Part shown: positions 1-6,862 of the stretch, one piece after another
Layout: each line of letters begins with the position of its first letter
Numbering within the stretch: position 1 is the first letter of the stretch
Source: Halococcaceae archaeon
GTDB taxonomy: Archaea > Halobacteriota > Halobacteria > Halobacteriales > Halalkalicoccaceae
Length of the DNA: 23,816 nucleotides
Direction: 5' to 3'
Assembly (NCBI GenBank): GCA_007129135.1
Contig: SKWB01000375.1
Span: forward strand, 1 to 23,816
The notes under the pieces: model-generated
Seen by the model: only the letters and a program-made list of their open reading frames with translations
Databases searched by the model: none
What the model was told of the DNA's origin: nothing
Translations under genes and position numbers: made by a program

Positions 1-7
1 ACGCGAT

Positions 8-223
8 TCAGAGACCGGCGGAGCGCTCGGGCCGCCGATCGACCGTCCCCGCCCGTGCCACCCCGCCCAGGAGTTCGATCTCGTGGCCTGGTCGGTCGGC
101 ACAGCTCCTCGCCCCGCCGACCGTCCGGATCTCACCCTCGTCCGAGACGTAGACCGGCGCGATCCGCCCGCAGGACCGACACCGACCGACGCCTTTCGTC
201 CGGTCGTCGTGGACCGATCCCAT
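8..223 (-). CDS. Small putative zinc-binding protein
   Basis: A 71-residue protein of unknown function. C15 and C18 form a CxxC pair, and C41 with H47 could complete a zinc site, although the second half is not a clean CxxC. The ATG lies 2 nt after the TAG stop of the zinc-finger gene at 226-390, so the two are probably cotranscribed and translationally coupled. That tight junction is the main reason to believe the gene is real. The C-terminal 20 residues look unstructured and arginine-rich. It is not a family I can name. A spurious frame in GC-rich DNA remains possible. Confidence 0.5.
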   Translation of the reverse strand: MGSVHDDRTKGVGRCRSCGRIAPVYVSDEGEIRTVGGARSCADRPGHEIELLGGVARAGTVDRRPERSAGL

Positions 224-225
224 CG

Positions 226-390
226 CTAGATCCCTCCGCCAGCGGTTGGGTCGGTTCCGACCGCGCCGCCCCGTTGGAGGCTGCGGGCGGTCGTACAGTG
301 GAGACAGCCGTCGATTCGGTCGTCGTTGTCGCCGAAGACCCGGGCGAACTCGGGGGTGACGAACCGGTCACACGAGTTACAGAGTGGCAT
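226..390 (-). CDS. Small CxxC...CxxC zinc-finger protein (haloarchaeal type)
   Basis: A 54-residue protein with C4-x2-C7 and C29-x2-C32, a typical four-cysteine zinc ribbon. The core (MPLCNSCDRFVTPEFARVF) resembles the small single-domain zinc-finger proteins common in Halobacteria, which carry an N-terminal CxxC followed by FVT...RVF. The start is placed at the ATG giving MPLCNSC, because the upstream extension is not conserved-looking and known relatives begin just before the first CxxC. Such proteins are suspected of nucleic-acid or protein binding, but the role is unproven. It is followed 2 nt downstream by another small cysteine-containing ORF. Confidence 0.75.
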   Translation of the reverse strand: MPLCNSCDRFVTPEFARVFGDNDDRIDGCLHCTTARSLQRGGAVGTDPTAGGGI

Positions 391-664
391 TCGTATCAGG
401 TAAACGTACTTCCCGGCGGACCCTGGTAACCCCTCGGCCTGCAGATTCGGGGCCGGACGCGAGCGTGACCGCTCCGACACACGGGCGCTCTACCAGGCGT
501 CTCCCGATCGGCGTCAGTGGACGAGGACCGTGCGGGACCGACTACCTCCGGAACCTGTACGTCGATACAGACTCCTCCGGAAAAGGAGGGGTCGTCTCCA
601 CGGCCGACTCACCCATCGCCTCGGGCGGTCGATCCTCGCTCGGTGGGCTCCCCCGAGCGGGGGC
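391..664. other. Intergenic stretch with GC-rich hairpins
   Basis: No convincing gene is seen between the zinc-finger gene and the GYD gene. Just downstream of the GYD stop (minus strand) there is a strong hairpin, CCCCC at 650-654 pairing with GGGGG at 659-663 around a 4-nt loop. A second one has CCTCC at 574-578 pairing with GGAGG at 585-589, with four A in the loop (TTTT on the minus strand). Either could help 3' end formation of the minus-strand GYD transcript. This is inference from sequence only. Confidence 0.4.
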
Positions 665-949
665 TCAGAAGTCGCTGACGAGGTCGGCGAACTCCTCGAC
701 CGGGATGAGCTCTTTCGTCTCGGTCGAGAAGCCGTAGCTTCCGATCGTGATGGCGGCCTGTGCCGCCGCGTCGCGGTCGGGCGCGTCGATGATGAGCACG
801 AAGTCCACGTCGCCCAGGACGGCGTACGAGCGGACGACCTCCGTGTCGAACTCCTCCAGTTTCTCGTGGAGGTCCCCCCAGAGACCGGCGAGCTCCTGGG
901 CGTTCTGGACGTGATCGTCGATCGTCACCTGGACGAGGTACTCGGCCAT
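665..949 (-). CDS. GYD-domain protein
   Basis: A 94-residue single-domain protein. The pattern MAEYLVQVTI, then a long helix, then SYAVLGDVDFVLIIDAPD and a second helix (AAAQAAITIGSYGFSTETKELIP) matches the GYD family (Pfam GYD). These are small ferredoxin-like-fold proteins whose name comes from a Gly-Tyr-Asp motif, here replaced by Gly-Asp-Val-Asp. The biochemical function of the family is not established. The start is set at MAEYLVQV, where family members begin. A longer frame to 1009 adds 20 residues with no resemblance. It is monocistronic and divergent from the membrane-protein pair at 1072. Confidence 0.85.
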   Translation of the reverse strand: MAEYLVQVTIDDHVQNAQELAGLWGDLHEKLEEFDTEVVRSYAVLGDVDFVLIIDAPDRDAAAQAAITIGSYGFSTETKELIPVEEFADLVSDF

Positions 950-1071
950 ACCCGTGAGACGAGATCCGGGGGTGATGCCGCTTTCGAAGCCGGCGGTTCC
1001 CATACACACCGGAGGGTTTTCTACGGGGGTGAGAGCGATAGAGCTAACCTGATCGCCGAGCCACGGCGACC

Positions 1072-2178
1072 ATGCCCGACTCGCTCCTCCTCCAGGTCCT
1101 CATCGGGGTCTACGTCGGCGTGCTCACGGGGGTGTTGCCGGCGCTCGTCTCCTGGGCGCTCGGCTTCACCTTCCGGTACGTGACCGGGGTGACGATCCCC
1201 GGTCTGGCGGTCGTCGCGGTCGGTGCGGCGCTCGCGGGGATCTCCGGCGGTCTCCTCGGCCTGCTCGACCCCGGGATCGCGGACACGCCGGTCGCGGTGA
1301 CCGCGGTGCTCATCGTCCTGATGGCGTCGCTCTGGGCGCACGACCAGGGCGACAAGACGGCGGCGGAGGTCCCGAGACGGTTCACGCTCGCCACGATCAG
1401 GGACCGGACCCTACCGACGGAGCTCGTAGAGCGCGTCGGCGGCTTCGGTGAGGTGAGCATCGAGGTCGAGACGATCGAGGAACACACCGAGAGAGCGCTC
1501 TCCGAGGAGCTACGCGGGGCGATCGTCGGCGAGCGGTTCCGGTTCCCGGCGGACCTGACCGTGGGGGAGATCGAAGGCCGACTCGCCGATCGCCTCGCGG
1601 CGCGCTACGAGCTCGCGGACGTCTCCGTCTCGATCGACGGACGCGGGCGCGCGACCCTCCTCGCCGCACCCGCGGGCGCGCGGCTCTCGCGGCGACTCCG
1701 GGAGGGACAGCGCGCGGTCGTGGTCCGGACGCTCGTTCCGCCGGGGCTCGCCCGGGGCGACGAGGTCCGCGTCGAGGAGGCCGACCTCACCGCGACGGTC
1801 CTGAGCGATCCACCCACCGAAGACGAAGAGGACGGGGAGCTCGGGAGGGTGGCGCTGGGTGTCACACGGTCGGCCGAGCGGGCGCTCCTCGGCAGGGAAC
1901 GAGTGGAGGTTCACGTGCTCCCGCGCGGAGACCGCCCGGTCGAGGCGTTCGCGACCGCGCTCCGTCGAACGGGTCGCGAGATCGGTCGGGTTCGACTCTC
2001 GAACGCCGAGCACCGAGCGGCGGTGGCGAGCGCCGTCGAGTCGAACGACCTCGCAGTGCTCGCGGTTCGCCGTCCGGACGGCAGGCTCTGCGGAGAGCTC
2101 ACGGAGGGCGACGCCGCGGAGGTGTTCCTCGCCGGGTCGCGGGAGGCACTGCGCTCCGTCCGGGGGGGGAGAGCGTGA
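1072..2178 (+). CDS. Membrane protein with TrkA-C/RCK-like soluble region, first of a pair
   Basis: A 368-residue protein. The first ~90 residues contain about three hydrophobic segments (roughly 5-32, 42-66, 72-90). The remaining ~275 residues are soluble and acidic, with repeated beta-rich stretches such as RRLREGQRAVVVRTLVPPGLARGDEVRVE. The architecture resembles haloarchaeal proteins annotated as TrkA-C (RCK_C) potassium-transport regulators. I see no K+ channel selectivity filter (TVGYG) and no Rossmann GxGxxG nucleotide site, so a channel role is not shown. The stop overlaps the GTG start of the next gene by 4 nt (GTGA), so the two proteins are probably made together and may form a heteromeric membrane complex. 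Confidence 0.65.
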   Translation: MPDSLLLQVLIGVYVGVLTGVLPALVSWALGFTFRYVTGVTIPGLAVVAVGAALAGISGGLLGLLDPGIADTPVAVTAVLIVLMASLWAHDQGDKTAAEVPRRFTLATIRDRTLPTELVERVGGFGEVSIEVETIEEHTERALSEELRGAIVGERFRFPADLTVGEIEGRLADRLAARYELADVSVSIDGRGRATLLAAPAGARLSRRLREGQRAVVVRTLVPPGLARGDEVRVEEADLTATVLSDPPTEDEEDGELGRVALGVTRSAERALLGRERVEVHVLPRGDRPVEAFATALRRTGREIGRVRLSNAEHRAAVASAVESNDLAVLAVRRPDGRLCGELTEGDAAEVFLAGSREALRSVRGGRA

Positions 2179-3281
2179 GCGCGGTCGTCGAGGCCGTCCG
2201 GATACTCGGTCTCGCGGCGCTCTCGGGGGTCGTCGCGGCGGGGGTAGCCGTCGGCTGGCGGTGGTACACGAGGGATCGGCTCCCGGGTCGGCTCGCGGTG
2301 CTCGTCGGTCTCTCCGCGGTGGCGCTCGTGCTGAACTCGGTCGTCGCGCTCTCGCAGTTCATCGACGTCGGACCGGCCCCGCTCTCGGTCACGCGCGCGC
2401 TGCTCACCGTCGGAACCTTCGTGACCGCGGGGGTGACCGCGCTCGTCGGTCGAAAGCTCGGCGACCGGTTCGCACGCGACTCGACGGCGCTCGTCGGCGC
2501 GCGCGACGTCGACGGCGAGGTCAGTCCGCTCGTGACGACGGTCGGACGGCTGATCGCGGTCGACCTCCCCACACCGATCGAGGACGCCGAGGGCTACGAG
2601 CCGATATCGGAGGATCGGAAGGCGACGCTCGCGGGCAAGACACTGCTCTTCCCGCGCGGCCTCACGGTCGCGGAACTCGAGAACAGGATCGAGACACGGC
2701 TCCGCGAGGACTACGGCGTCGGCTACACGGACCTCTCGGTCGAGTCCGACGGCACGATCACGCACCTCGCGGTCGGACGGCGGGTCTCGGGCCTCGGTGC
2801 CTCGCTCCCCACCGGAACGGTCGCGGTCGCGGTACGGGCCGACCCGGGACTCGACTCCGGACCGGGCGACAGGGTCGCCCTCTGGACCGAGGGAGCGGAG
2901 CCGACACGGATCTGTACGGGGGAGATACGTGGCCGCTCCGGGGACGTGGTGAGCCTCGCGGTCGAGCGCGAGACGGCGGCGGAACTCGACCCCGAGAAAC
3001 GGTATCGCCTCGTCACGCTCCCACCGCGGGAGCGGGTCGATCGGGACCTCGCATTGCTGTTCGAGCGGGCGGGCTGGCGCTTCGAGGCTCGCACGATCGG
3101 GGGCGACGGGGAGGGGCGCGCTGTCGGGTCGTTCGAAGGACGCGTCGTCGCGCTCGAGAGGGAGACCGGAATCGAGCTGTCACCGGAGGCGGATCGAACC
3201 GTCGAGGCGGGCGAGCGGCTCTACGTGATCGAACGGCCGGAGAGAACGGAGAGTCGGCGGGGTGTGCTCAGGCCGCGGTGA
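2175..3281 (+). CDS. Membrane protein with TrkA-C/RCK-like soluble region, second of a pair
   Basis: A 368-residue protein, the same length as its upstream partner and with the same plan. There are three hydrophobic segments (about 8-28, 41-62, 72-92), then a long soluble part with an acidic beta-rich pattern (KTLLFPRGLTVAELENRIETRL parallels FRFPADLTVGEIEGRLADRL in the partner). The pair therefore looks like an old tandem duplication. It starts with GTG inside the GTGA overlap. Annotation as a TrkA-C-type potassium-transport protein is likely by analogy, but substrate and function are not shown. The 3' end overlaps the end of the convergent winged-helix gene by 14 nt. Confidence 0.6.
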   Translation: MSAVVEAVRILGLAALSGVVAAGVAVGWRWYTRDRLPGRLAVLVGLSAVALVLNSVVALSQFIDVGPAPLSVTRALLTVGTFVTAGVTALVGRKLGDRFARDSTALVGARDVDGEVSPLVTTVGRLIAVDLPTPIEDAEGYEPISEDRKATLAGKTLLFPRGLTVAELENRIETRLREDYGVGYTDLSVESDGTITHLAVGRRVSGLGASLPTGTVAVAVRADPGLDSGPGDRVALWTEGAEPTRICTGEIRGRSGDVVSLAVERETAAELDPEKRYRLVTLPPRERVDRDLALLFERAGWRFEARTIGGDGEGRAVGSFEGRVVALERETGIELSPEADRTVEAGERLYVIERPERTESRRGVLRPR

Positions 3282-3504
3282 ACGTCTCGCCCTCGCGCTC
3301 GACGAGACCGGCCGCCGAGAGCGTGTCGAGGACCGGGTAGAGCGCGAGTTTCTTCATCTTGAGCGTCGACTCGAGGTCGTCGATCGTCGCGTCGCCGCTC
3401 GCGCTGAGGTAGAGGTAGACGAGTTTGGAGCCGGTCGAGTCGAGTTCGGACGGCAGTTCGTCGATCGTCGCGTGGGTGTGCTGGTATGACGCTGTGGCGC
3501 TCAT
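3268..3504 (-). CDS. Small winged-helix (MarR/TrmB-like) protein
   Basis: A 78-residue protein. The C-terminal 55 residues form a helix-turn-helix pattern: SKLVYLYLSASGDATIDDLESTLKM, KKLALYPVLDTLSAAGLVER, then a short wing EGETFTAA. This is the layout of haloarchaeal stand-alone winged-helix proteins of the MarR/TrmB type, which bind DNA or act as small scaffolds. The ATG at 3504 is preferred over the frame opening at 3585 because GATAAA (TTTATC on the coding strand) lies at 3533-3538, about 30 nt upstream, giving a leaderless transcript. It is divergent from samp1 across a 131-nt gap and may regulate itself or samp1. That regulatory link is inference. Confidence 0.7.
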   Translation of the reverse strand: MSATASYQHTHATIDELPSELDSTGSKLVYLYLSASGDATIDDLESTLKMKKLALYPVLDTLSAAGLVEREGETFTAA

Positions 3505-3532
3505 GTCTACCCGAGAGGTGTCTCTCACCCTT

Positions 3533-3538
3533 GATAAA
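3533..3538 (-). promoter_or_regulatory. TATA-like box of the winged-helix gene
   Basis: Reads TTTATC on the minus strand, centred about 31 nt before the ATG at 3504. It lies within an AT-rich island (3530-3600) unlike the surrounding DNA. Confidence 0.5.
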
Positions 3539-3635
3539 CCTAGCCCATATATCGGCCGTATAGATTCCATGTGTATAAGGGACATATGCTCATGGTAAAC
3601 ACAACGCTCATCGGCGGCGGTTTCCCAGGTCCGGT

Positions 3636-3914
3636 ATGAACTGGAAGCTCTTCGCGGACCTGGCGGAGGCGGCGGGAGAGAAGGAGCTGTCAGTCGACGC
3701 CGAGCCGGGAGAGACCGTGAGCGAGGCGCTCGATCGGCTCCTCGCGGCGCATCCCGCGCTCGCTGAGCGCGTGCTCACCGAGGACGGCGAGCTCGAAGAG
3801 CACATCAACCTCCTTCGGAACGGGAAGAACGTCCACACGGCGGAGTCGGGACTGGAGACGGAACTGGAGGCGGGCGACGAGCTCGCGCTCTTCCCGCCGG
3901 TCAGCGGCGGGTGA
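3636..3914 (+). CDS. samp1: SAMP1-type ubiquitin-like small archaeal modifier protein
   Basis: A 92-residue beta-grasp (MoaD/ThiS/ubiquitin-fold) protein ending in the diagnostic LFPPVSGG. MNWKLFADLAEAAG at the N-terminus, HINLLRNGKNV in the middle and the C-terminal diglycine match SAMP1 of Haloferax volcanii as I know it. In that organism SAMP1 is adenylated by the E1-like UbaA and attached by isopeptide bonds to lysines of target proteins. It also serves as MoaD in molybdopterin synthesis, which is relevant because the window encodes a pterin-dependent oxidoreductase. Its 3' end overlaps the convergent GNAT gene by 14 nt. A possible TATA (GTGTATAA) lies at 3571-3578. No E1 gene is in the window. 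Confidence 0.9.
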   Translation: MNWKLFADLAEAAGEKELSVDAEPGETVSEALDRLLAAHPALAERVLTEDGELEEHINLLRNGKNVHTAESGLETELEAGDELALFPPVSGG

Positions 3915-4797
3915 GGTCCGCGCCGAGGACGAAATCCGGCTCGTCGGAGACGCCCGCACGGGCGTAGGCGGCGTCGGAGACGCACCGACACGTCTCGGGG
4001 ATCAGCACGCGGGTCGCGTCGGCGTCGACGGCGGCGGCATCGCGTGCGATAGCGGCGAAGAGCGCCCTCGCCGCCCCAACCGACTCCCAGACGCCGACAC
4101 CGTAGATCGCGACCCGATCGGCGTCCTCGCCGTACTGCGAGACGCGGACGCGGTGGGCCATCCCGGAGAGCCCGTCGTCGAGGACGACGAAGACGGCCGT
4201 CTGGTCGGCCGCGCGTTCGAGGTCTGCGGGGGTGAGCCGCGAGAGCGCCCACGACTCGTCGCTGTCGAGCGCGAGCCCGCGGAGATGCGTGGAGAACTCG
4301 CTCTCGACCCAAACGTGCCAGGCGAGTTTCGGCTCCTCGCTGACCTCCGGATCGGGCTCGGCTGACGGGTCGGGCTCCGGCGTCGCCCACCGGAACTCGG
4401 TGACCGGCTCGAAGCCGACCGACCGGGACTGGCCCAGCCCCGCGACGTTCCACGAGAAGACCATGTTCCGCGCGACCGTCGCCCCTCGATCGTGCGCCCA
4501 GTCGAAGAGCGCCTCACTCAGCCGCTTCGAGACACCCCGTCCCCGATAGTCGGGGTTCATCCGCATCCCCTGACACCACGCCTCGTACTCCGAGAGCAGC
4601 ACGCACTGGGCGATGCCAGCGATCTCGCTCCCGGCGTCGAGGACGAACGTCCCCCGTTCCTCGCCCTCGATCCACTCCGGGTAGACCCGCGCGAGGTAGT
4701 CCTCTCCCTCCCGATCCGGCCAGGTGTTCTCGGTCATCGCCGCGACCGCCTCGTGGTCCTCCGGGCGCGCCTCGCGTAGCTCCAGGTCTACGTCCAT
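3901..4797 (-). CDS. GNAT-family N-acetyltransferase, tandem-domain type
   Basis: A 298-residue protein. Residues ~1-140 form a GNAT domain: LELREARPEDHEAVAAMTENTW, then motif A around MRMNPDYRGRGVSKRL, whose RGRGVS is the acetyl-CoA pyrophosphate-binding loop, then the helix FDWAHDRGATVARNMV. The C-terminal half (from about WHVWVESEFSTHLRG) resembles a second, degenerate GNAT-like domain without an obvious RxxGxG loop. The acceptor substrate cannot be told. The start codon overlaps the last 10 nt of gatD, so translation is probably coupled to gatD. The 3' end overlaps that of samp1 on the other strand. Confidence 0.82.
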   Translation of the reverse strand: MDVDLELREARPEDHEAVAAMTENTWPDREGEDYLARVYPEWIEGEERGTFVLDAGSEIAGIAQCVLLSEYEAWCQGMRMNPDYRGRGVSKRLSEALFDWAHDRGATVARNMVFSWNVAGLGQSRSVGFEPVTEFRWATPEPDPSAEPDPEVSEEPKLAWHVWVESEFSTHLRGLALDSDESWALSRLTPADLERAADQTAVFVVLDDGLSGMAHRVRVSQYGEDADRVAIYGVGVWESVGAARALFAAIARDAAAVDADATRVLIPETCRCVSDAAYARAGVSDEPDFVLGADLTRR

Positions 4798-6032
4798 GGC
4801 ACCGACCGGTCGGTGACCTCGCCGGCGATCGACGTCGAGAACAGCTCCTCCGTACTACCGTCCTGTGCGAGCGCCCACATCAGCTTCACCTTCGCCGTCC
4901 CCGGGAGGACGTCCCCGCCCTCGATCACGCCGGCCTCCAGGAGGTCACGGCCGGTGTCGTAGACGCGGTCACAGACCCGCCCCTCGATGCACTGGCTCGT
5001 CATCACGACCGTGGTCCCGGCGTCGACGAGGTCTGCGATCCGCGGGATCCAGTCGGTGTGGACGTGGCCGAGACCCGTCCCCTCGAGGACGAGGCCCGCC
5101 GACCCCTCGACGTGGTCCAGGAGGGAGGGGTCGGTCCCGGGCGTGAACTTCAGCAGGTGGACGTCGGTCTCGAGCTCGGGGTCGAGCGCGAGCTCGCGTT
5201 CCCCACGCTCGGCGTACTCCCCCCGTACCTCGATCTCCTCCGTCCCGTAGTCGACGGTCCCGAGCGGCTCCCCGCCCACGGTCTCGAACGCGTCCCGCCG
5301 GGAGGTGTGGTTCTTCCGCACGCGGGTCCCCCGGTGAAGCGCACAGACGTCGTCGGACTCGTTTTCGTGCATGCAGACGAGCACCTCGGCGATCTCGCCT
5401 TTCGCCGCCTCGACCGCACAGACCGCGTTCATCACGTTGTCCGAGGAGGGCCGGTCCGCCGAGCGCTGGCTCCCGGTGAAGACGATCGGCACGGGCGTCT
5501 CGAGGGCGAACGCGAGCGCGCTCGCGGTGAACCCCATCGTGTCCGTGCCGTGCATGACGACGACGCCGTCGGCACCCGCCCCGACCTCCTCGTAGACCGC
5601 GTGCGCGAGGTCGGCCCAGACGTCGGGCGTCATGTTCTCCGAGAGGATGTTCGCGACGACTCGTCCGCGGAAGTTCGCCCGGCCCGCGAGGTCTGGGACG
5701 GCTCTCAGGACGTCTTCGGCGTCGAACTGCGCGGTGACCGCGCCGGTCCGGTAATCGACGGTCGAGGCGATCGTACCACCCGTACTGATCAGCGAGACCG
5801 TCGGCAGGGAGTCGTCGAACTCGACGTCGGAGGCCGCCGACCGCTCGCCGTCGACGTCGTAGACGCCCTCGTCGATCACCTCGACGCTCGACGGCTCTCG
5901 TTCGATACCGACGTTGTAGCCGCCGTCGAGTTTCACGACGAGGTGGTCCCGCGAACTCGAGGGCATCAACACCCCTTCGACGTCGTGGTCCGGACCGCGG
6001 ACGCGAACTCGGTCGCCTTCGGCTGCGTTCAT
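4788..6032 (-). CDS. gatD: Glutamyl-tRNA(Gln) amidotransferase subunit D
   Basis: A 414-residue protein, close to the family length. GatD is the amidohydrolase subunit of the archaeal GatDE complex. It releases ammonia from glutamine or asparagine, and GatE uses the ammonia to convert Glu-tRNA(Gln) to Gln-tRNA(Gln) in the cytosol. Residues ~1-75 are the small N-terminal beta domain typical of GatD. An L-asparaginase-type domain follows, with motif 1 SLISTGGTIAS, motif 2 VVMHGTDTMGFTASALAF, and the FTGSQRSADRPSSDN segment. The partner gatE is not in the window. The GNAT gene overlaps its 3' end by 10 nt. A TATA-like TAAATTC at 6058-6064 sits ~29 nt before the ATG. Confidence 0.95.
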   Translation of the reverse strand: MNAAEGDRVRVRGPDHDVEGVLMPSSSRDHLVVKLDGGYNVGIEREPSSVEVIDEGVYDVDGERSAASDVEFDDSLPTVSLISTGGTIASTVDYRTGAVTAQFDAEDVLRAVPDLAGRANFRGRVVANILSENMTPDVWADLAHAVYEEVGAGADGVVVMHGTDTMGFTASALAFALETPVPIVFTGSQRSADRPSSDNVMNAVCAVEAAKGEIAEVLVCMHENESDDVCALHRGTRVRKNHTSRRDAFETVGGEPLGTVDYGTEEIEVRGEYAERGERELALDPELETDVHLLKFTPGTDPSLLDHVEGSAGLVLEGTGLGHVHTDWIPRIADLVDAGTTVVMTSQCIEGRVCDRVYDTGRDLLEAGVIEGGDVLPGTAKVKLMWALAQDGSTEELFSTSIAGEVTDRSVPWT

Positions 6033-6057
6033 ACCCGGGGTTCCGTCGCCGTGGACG

Positions 6058-6064
6058 TAAATTC
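6058..6064 (-). promoter_or_regulatory. TATA-like box of gatD
   Basis: GAATTTA on the minus strand, centred about 29 nt before the gatD ATG, consistent with a leaderless mRNA. Confidence 0.45.
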
Positions 6065-6121
6065 ACTCGTTCGTCGGCCCGACCGCCGGGATCCAGCCAT
6101 CCGAGGAGCCGGGTCCGCTCG

Positions 6122-6204
6122 CGAGACCACCGGGGTCACTACCCGTGGGCGTTCGAAGACGCTTGCGTCCGGAGCACGACCGATCCGATCGGTCGGTGGT
6201 CTCG
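6122..6204. repeat. 11-bp inverted repeat enclosing smaller hairpins
   Basis: Arms 6122-6132 and 6194-6204 are perfectly complementary over 11 bp, with a further G-T wobble pair possible inward. An internal 8-bp inverted repeat (6177-6184 with 6188-6195) overlaps the right arm by 2 nt, so it would shorten slightly if both stems form. The role is unknown: a small RNA, operator or transcription-punctuation structure are all possible. Confidence 0.5.
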
Positions 6205-6308
6205 GAACCGGTCGCGGCCGGGCTCCGTAGTCGAGTGGCCGTAACCGGCGGGCCGCTCGACCCATCCGAGAGACGGATTCAGGTGGCTCGGTACGCTCGA
6301 GCTGGCGG

Positions 6309-6315
6309 TTTTATT
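6309..6315 (+). promoter_or_regulatory. TATA box of the USP gene at 6339
   Basis: TTTTATT centred 27 nt before the ATG, a textbook haloarchaeal leaderless arrangement. Confidence 0.65.
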
Positions 6316-6338
6316 CGGGTCGATCGCGTAGGCCGCCC

Positions 6339-6767
6339 ATGGCCGAGACCGTACTCGTGGCGATGGACGACTCGCCGGGGTCGCGTCGGGCGCTCGAGTT
6401 CGCGCTCTCGACGTTTTCCGACGCCGAGATCACCGTCCTCCACGTCGTCGACCCGTCGACGGGCTATCTGATCGCGGAGAACCTGCCATCGGCGGACGTC
6501 GGCAGTCCCCGCGAACGGGGTGAGGCGCGCGGGAAGGAGCTGCTCTCCGAGGCGGAGGCGCTCGCGGCGGAGCACGACCGGGGAGTCTCGACGATGCTGG
6601 AGACGGGAAAGCCGGCGCGGGCGATCGTCGAGACCGCTGAGGAGCTCGGGGCCGACCACGTCGTGATGGGCAGTCACGGCCGCGAAGGCGTCTCGCGGAT
6701 CCTTCTGGGAAGTGTCGCAGAGCAGGTGGTCCGCCGTTCGCCGACGCCGGTGAGCGTGATCCGCTGA
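6339..6767 (+). CDS. Universal stress protein (UspA family), ATP-binding type
   Basis: A 142-residue single-domain protein. The N-terminal strand VLVAMDDSPGSRRALEFAL carries the family's conserved Asp. The C-terminal GSHGREGVSRILLGSVAEQVVRRSPTPVSVIR contains the G-2x-G-9x-G-S nucleotide-binding motif and the final strand. Members of this class bind ATP and are usually induced by stress or starvation, but the physiological target here is unknown. The gene is alone on its strand with a clear TATA box. It is convergent with the GntP permease, with a 95-nt gap holding a 9-bp inverted repeat. Confidence 0.93.
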   Translation: MAETVLVAMDDSPGSRRALEFALSTFSDAEITVLHVVDPSTGYLIAENLPSADVGSPRERGEARGKELLSEAEALAAEHDRGVSTMLETGKPARAIVETAEELGADHVVMGSHGREGVSRILLGSVAEQVVRRSPTPVSVIR

Positions 6768-6768
6768 G

Positions 6769-6845
6769 GCGGACCGCCGTGCCTGTATGCCGCTGAGGGG
6801 GTGGCTAGCTCTCGGTCCGAGCGGGAGGGGCGGAAAGCGGTCCGC
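6769..6845. repeat. 9-bp inverted repeat between convergent genes
   Basis: GCGGACCGC (6769-6777) is complementary to GCGGTCCGC (6837-6845), with a 59-nt loop. Each arm is itself nearly self-complementary. It sits in the gap between the ends of the USP and permease genes. A short direct repeat CCGCTGAGG also occurs at 6761-6769 and 6790-6798. It might act in bidirectional termination. No T-run is present. Confidence 0.35.
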
Positions 6846-6862
6846 ATGACGGGCTGCCGGGC

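Larger units (their letters stand above)
6033..6338. other. Divergent intergenic region with long inverted repeat
   Basis: 306 nt without a credible gene. It holds the gatD promoter at its left end, the USP promoter at its right end, and in between an 83-nt element. CGAGACCACCG (6122-6132) pairs perfectly with CGGTGGTCTCG (6194-6204). Inside are GGGT/ACCC (6133-6144), GACGC/GCGTC (6158-6169) and ACCGAT/ATCGGT (6179-6193) hairpins. The 82 nt could fold as a multi-branched structure. No tRNA signature (T-loop in place, CCA-ready acceptor) fits. Confidence 0.5.

Noticed and set aside
1859..3340. 493-codon plus-strand frame over the membrane pair
   Set aside because: It is out of frame with the two coupled membrane proteins, and the translation is almost entirely Arg/Gly/Ser.
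6122..6204. tRNA gene, because of the ~83-nt size and cloverleaf-like stems
   Set aside because: The TTCGAA string is in the middle rather than in a proper T-arm, and the acceptor and anticodon arms do not fit tRNA geometry.
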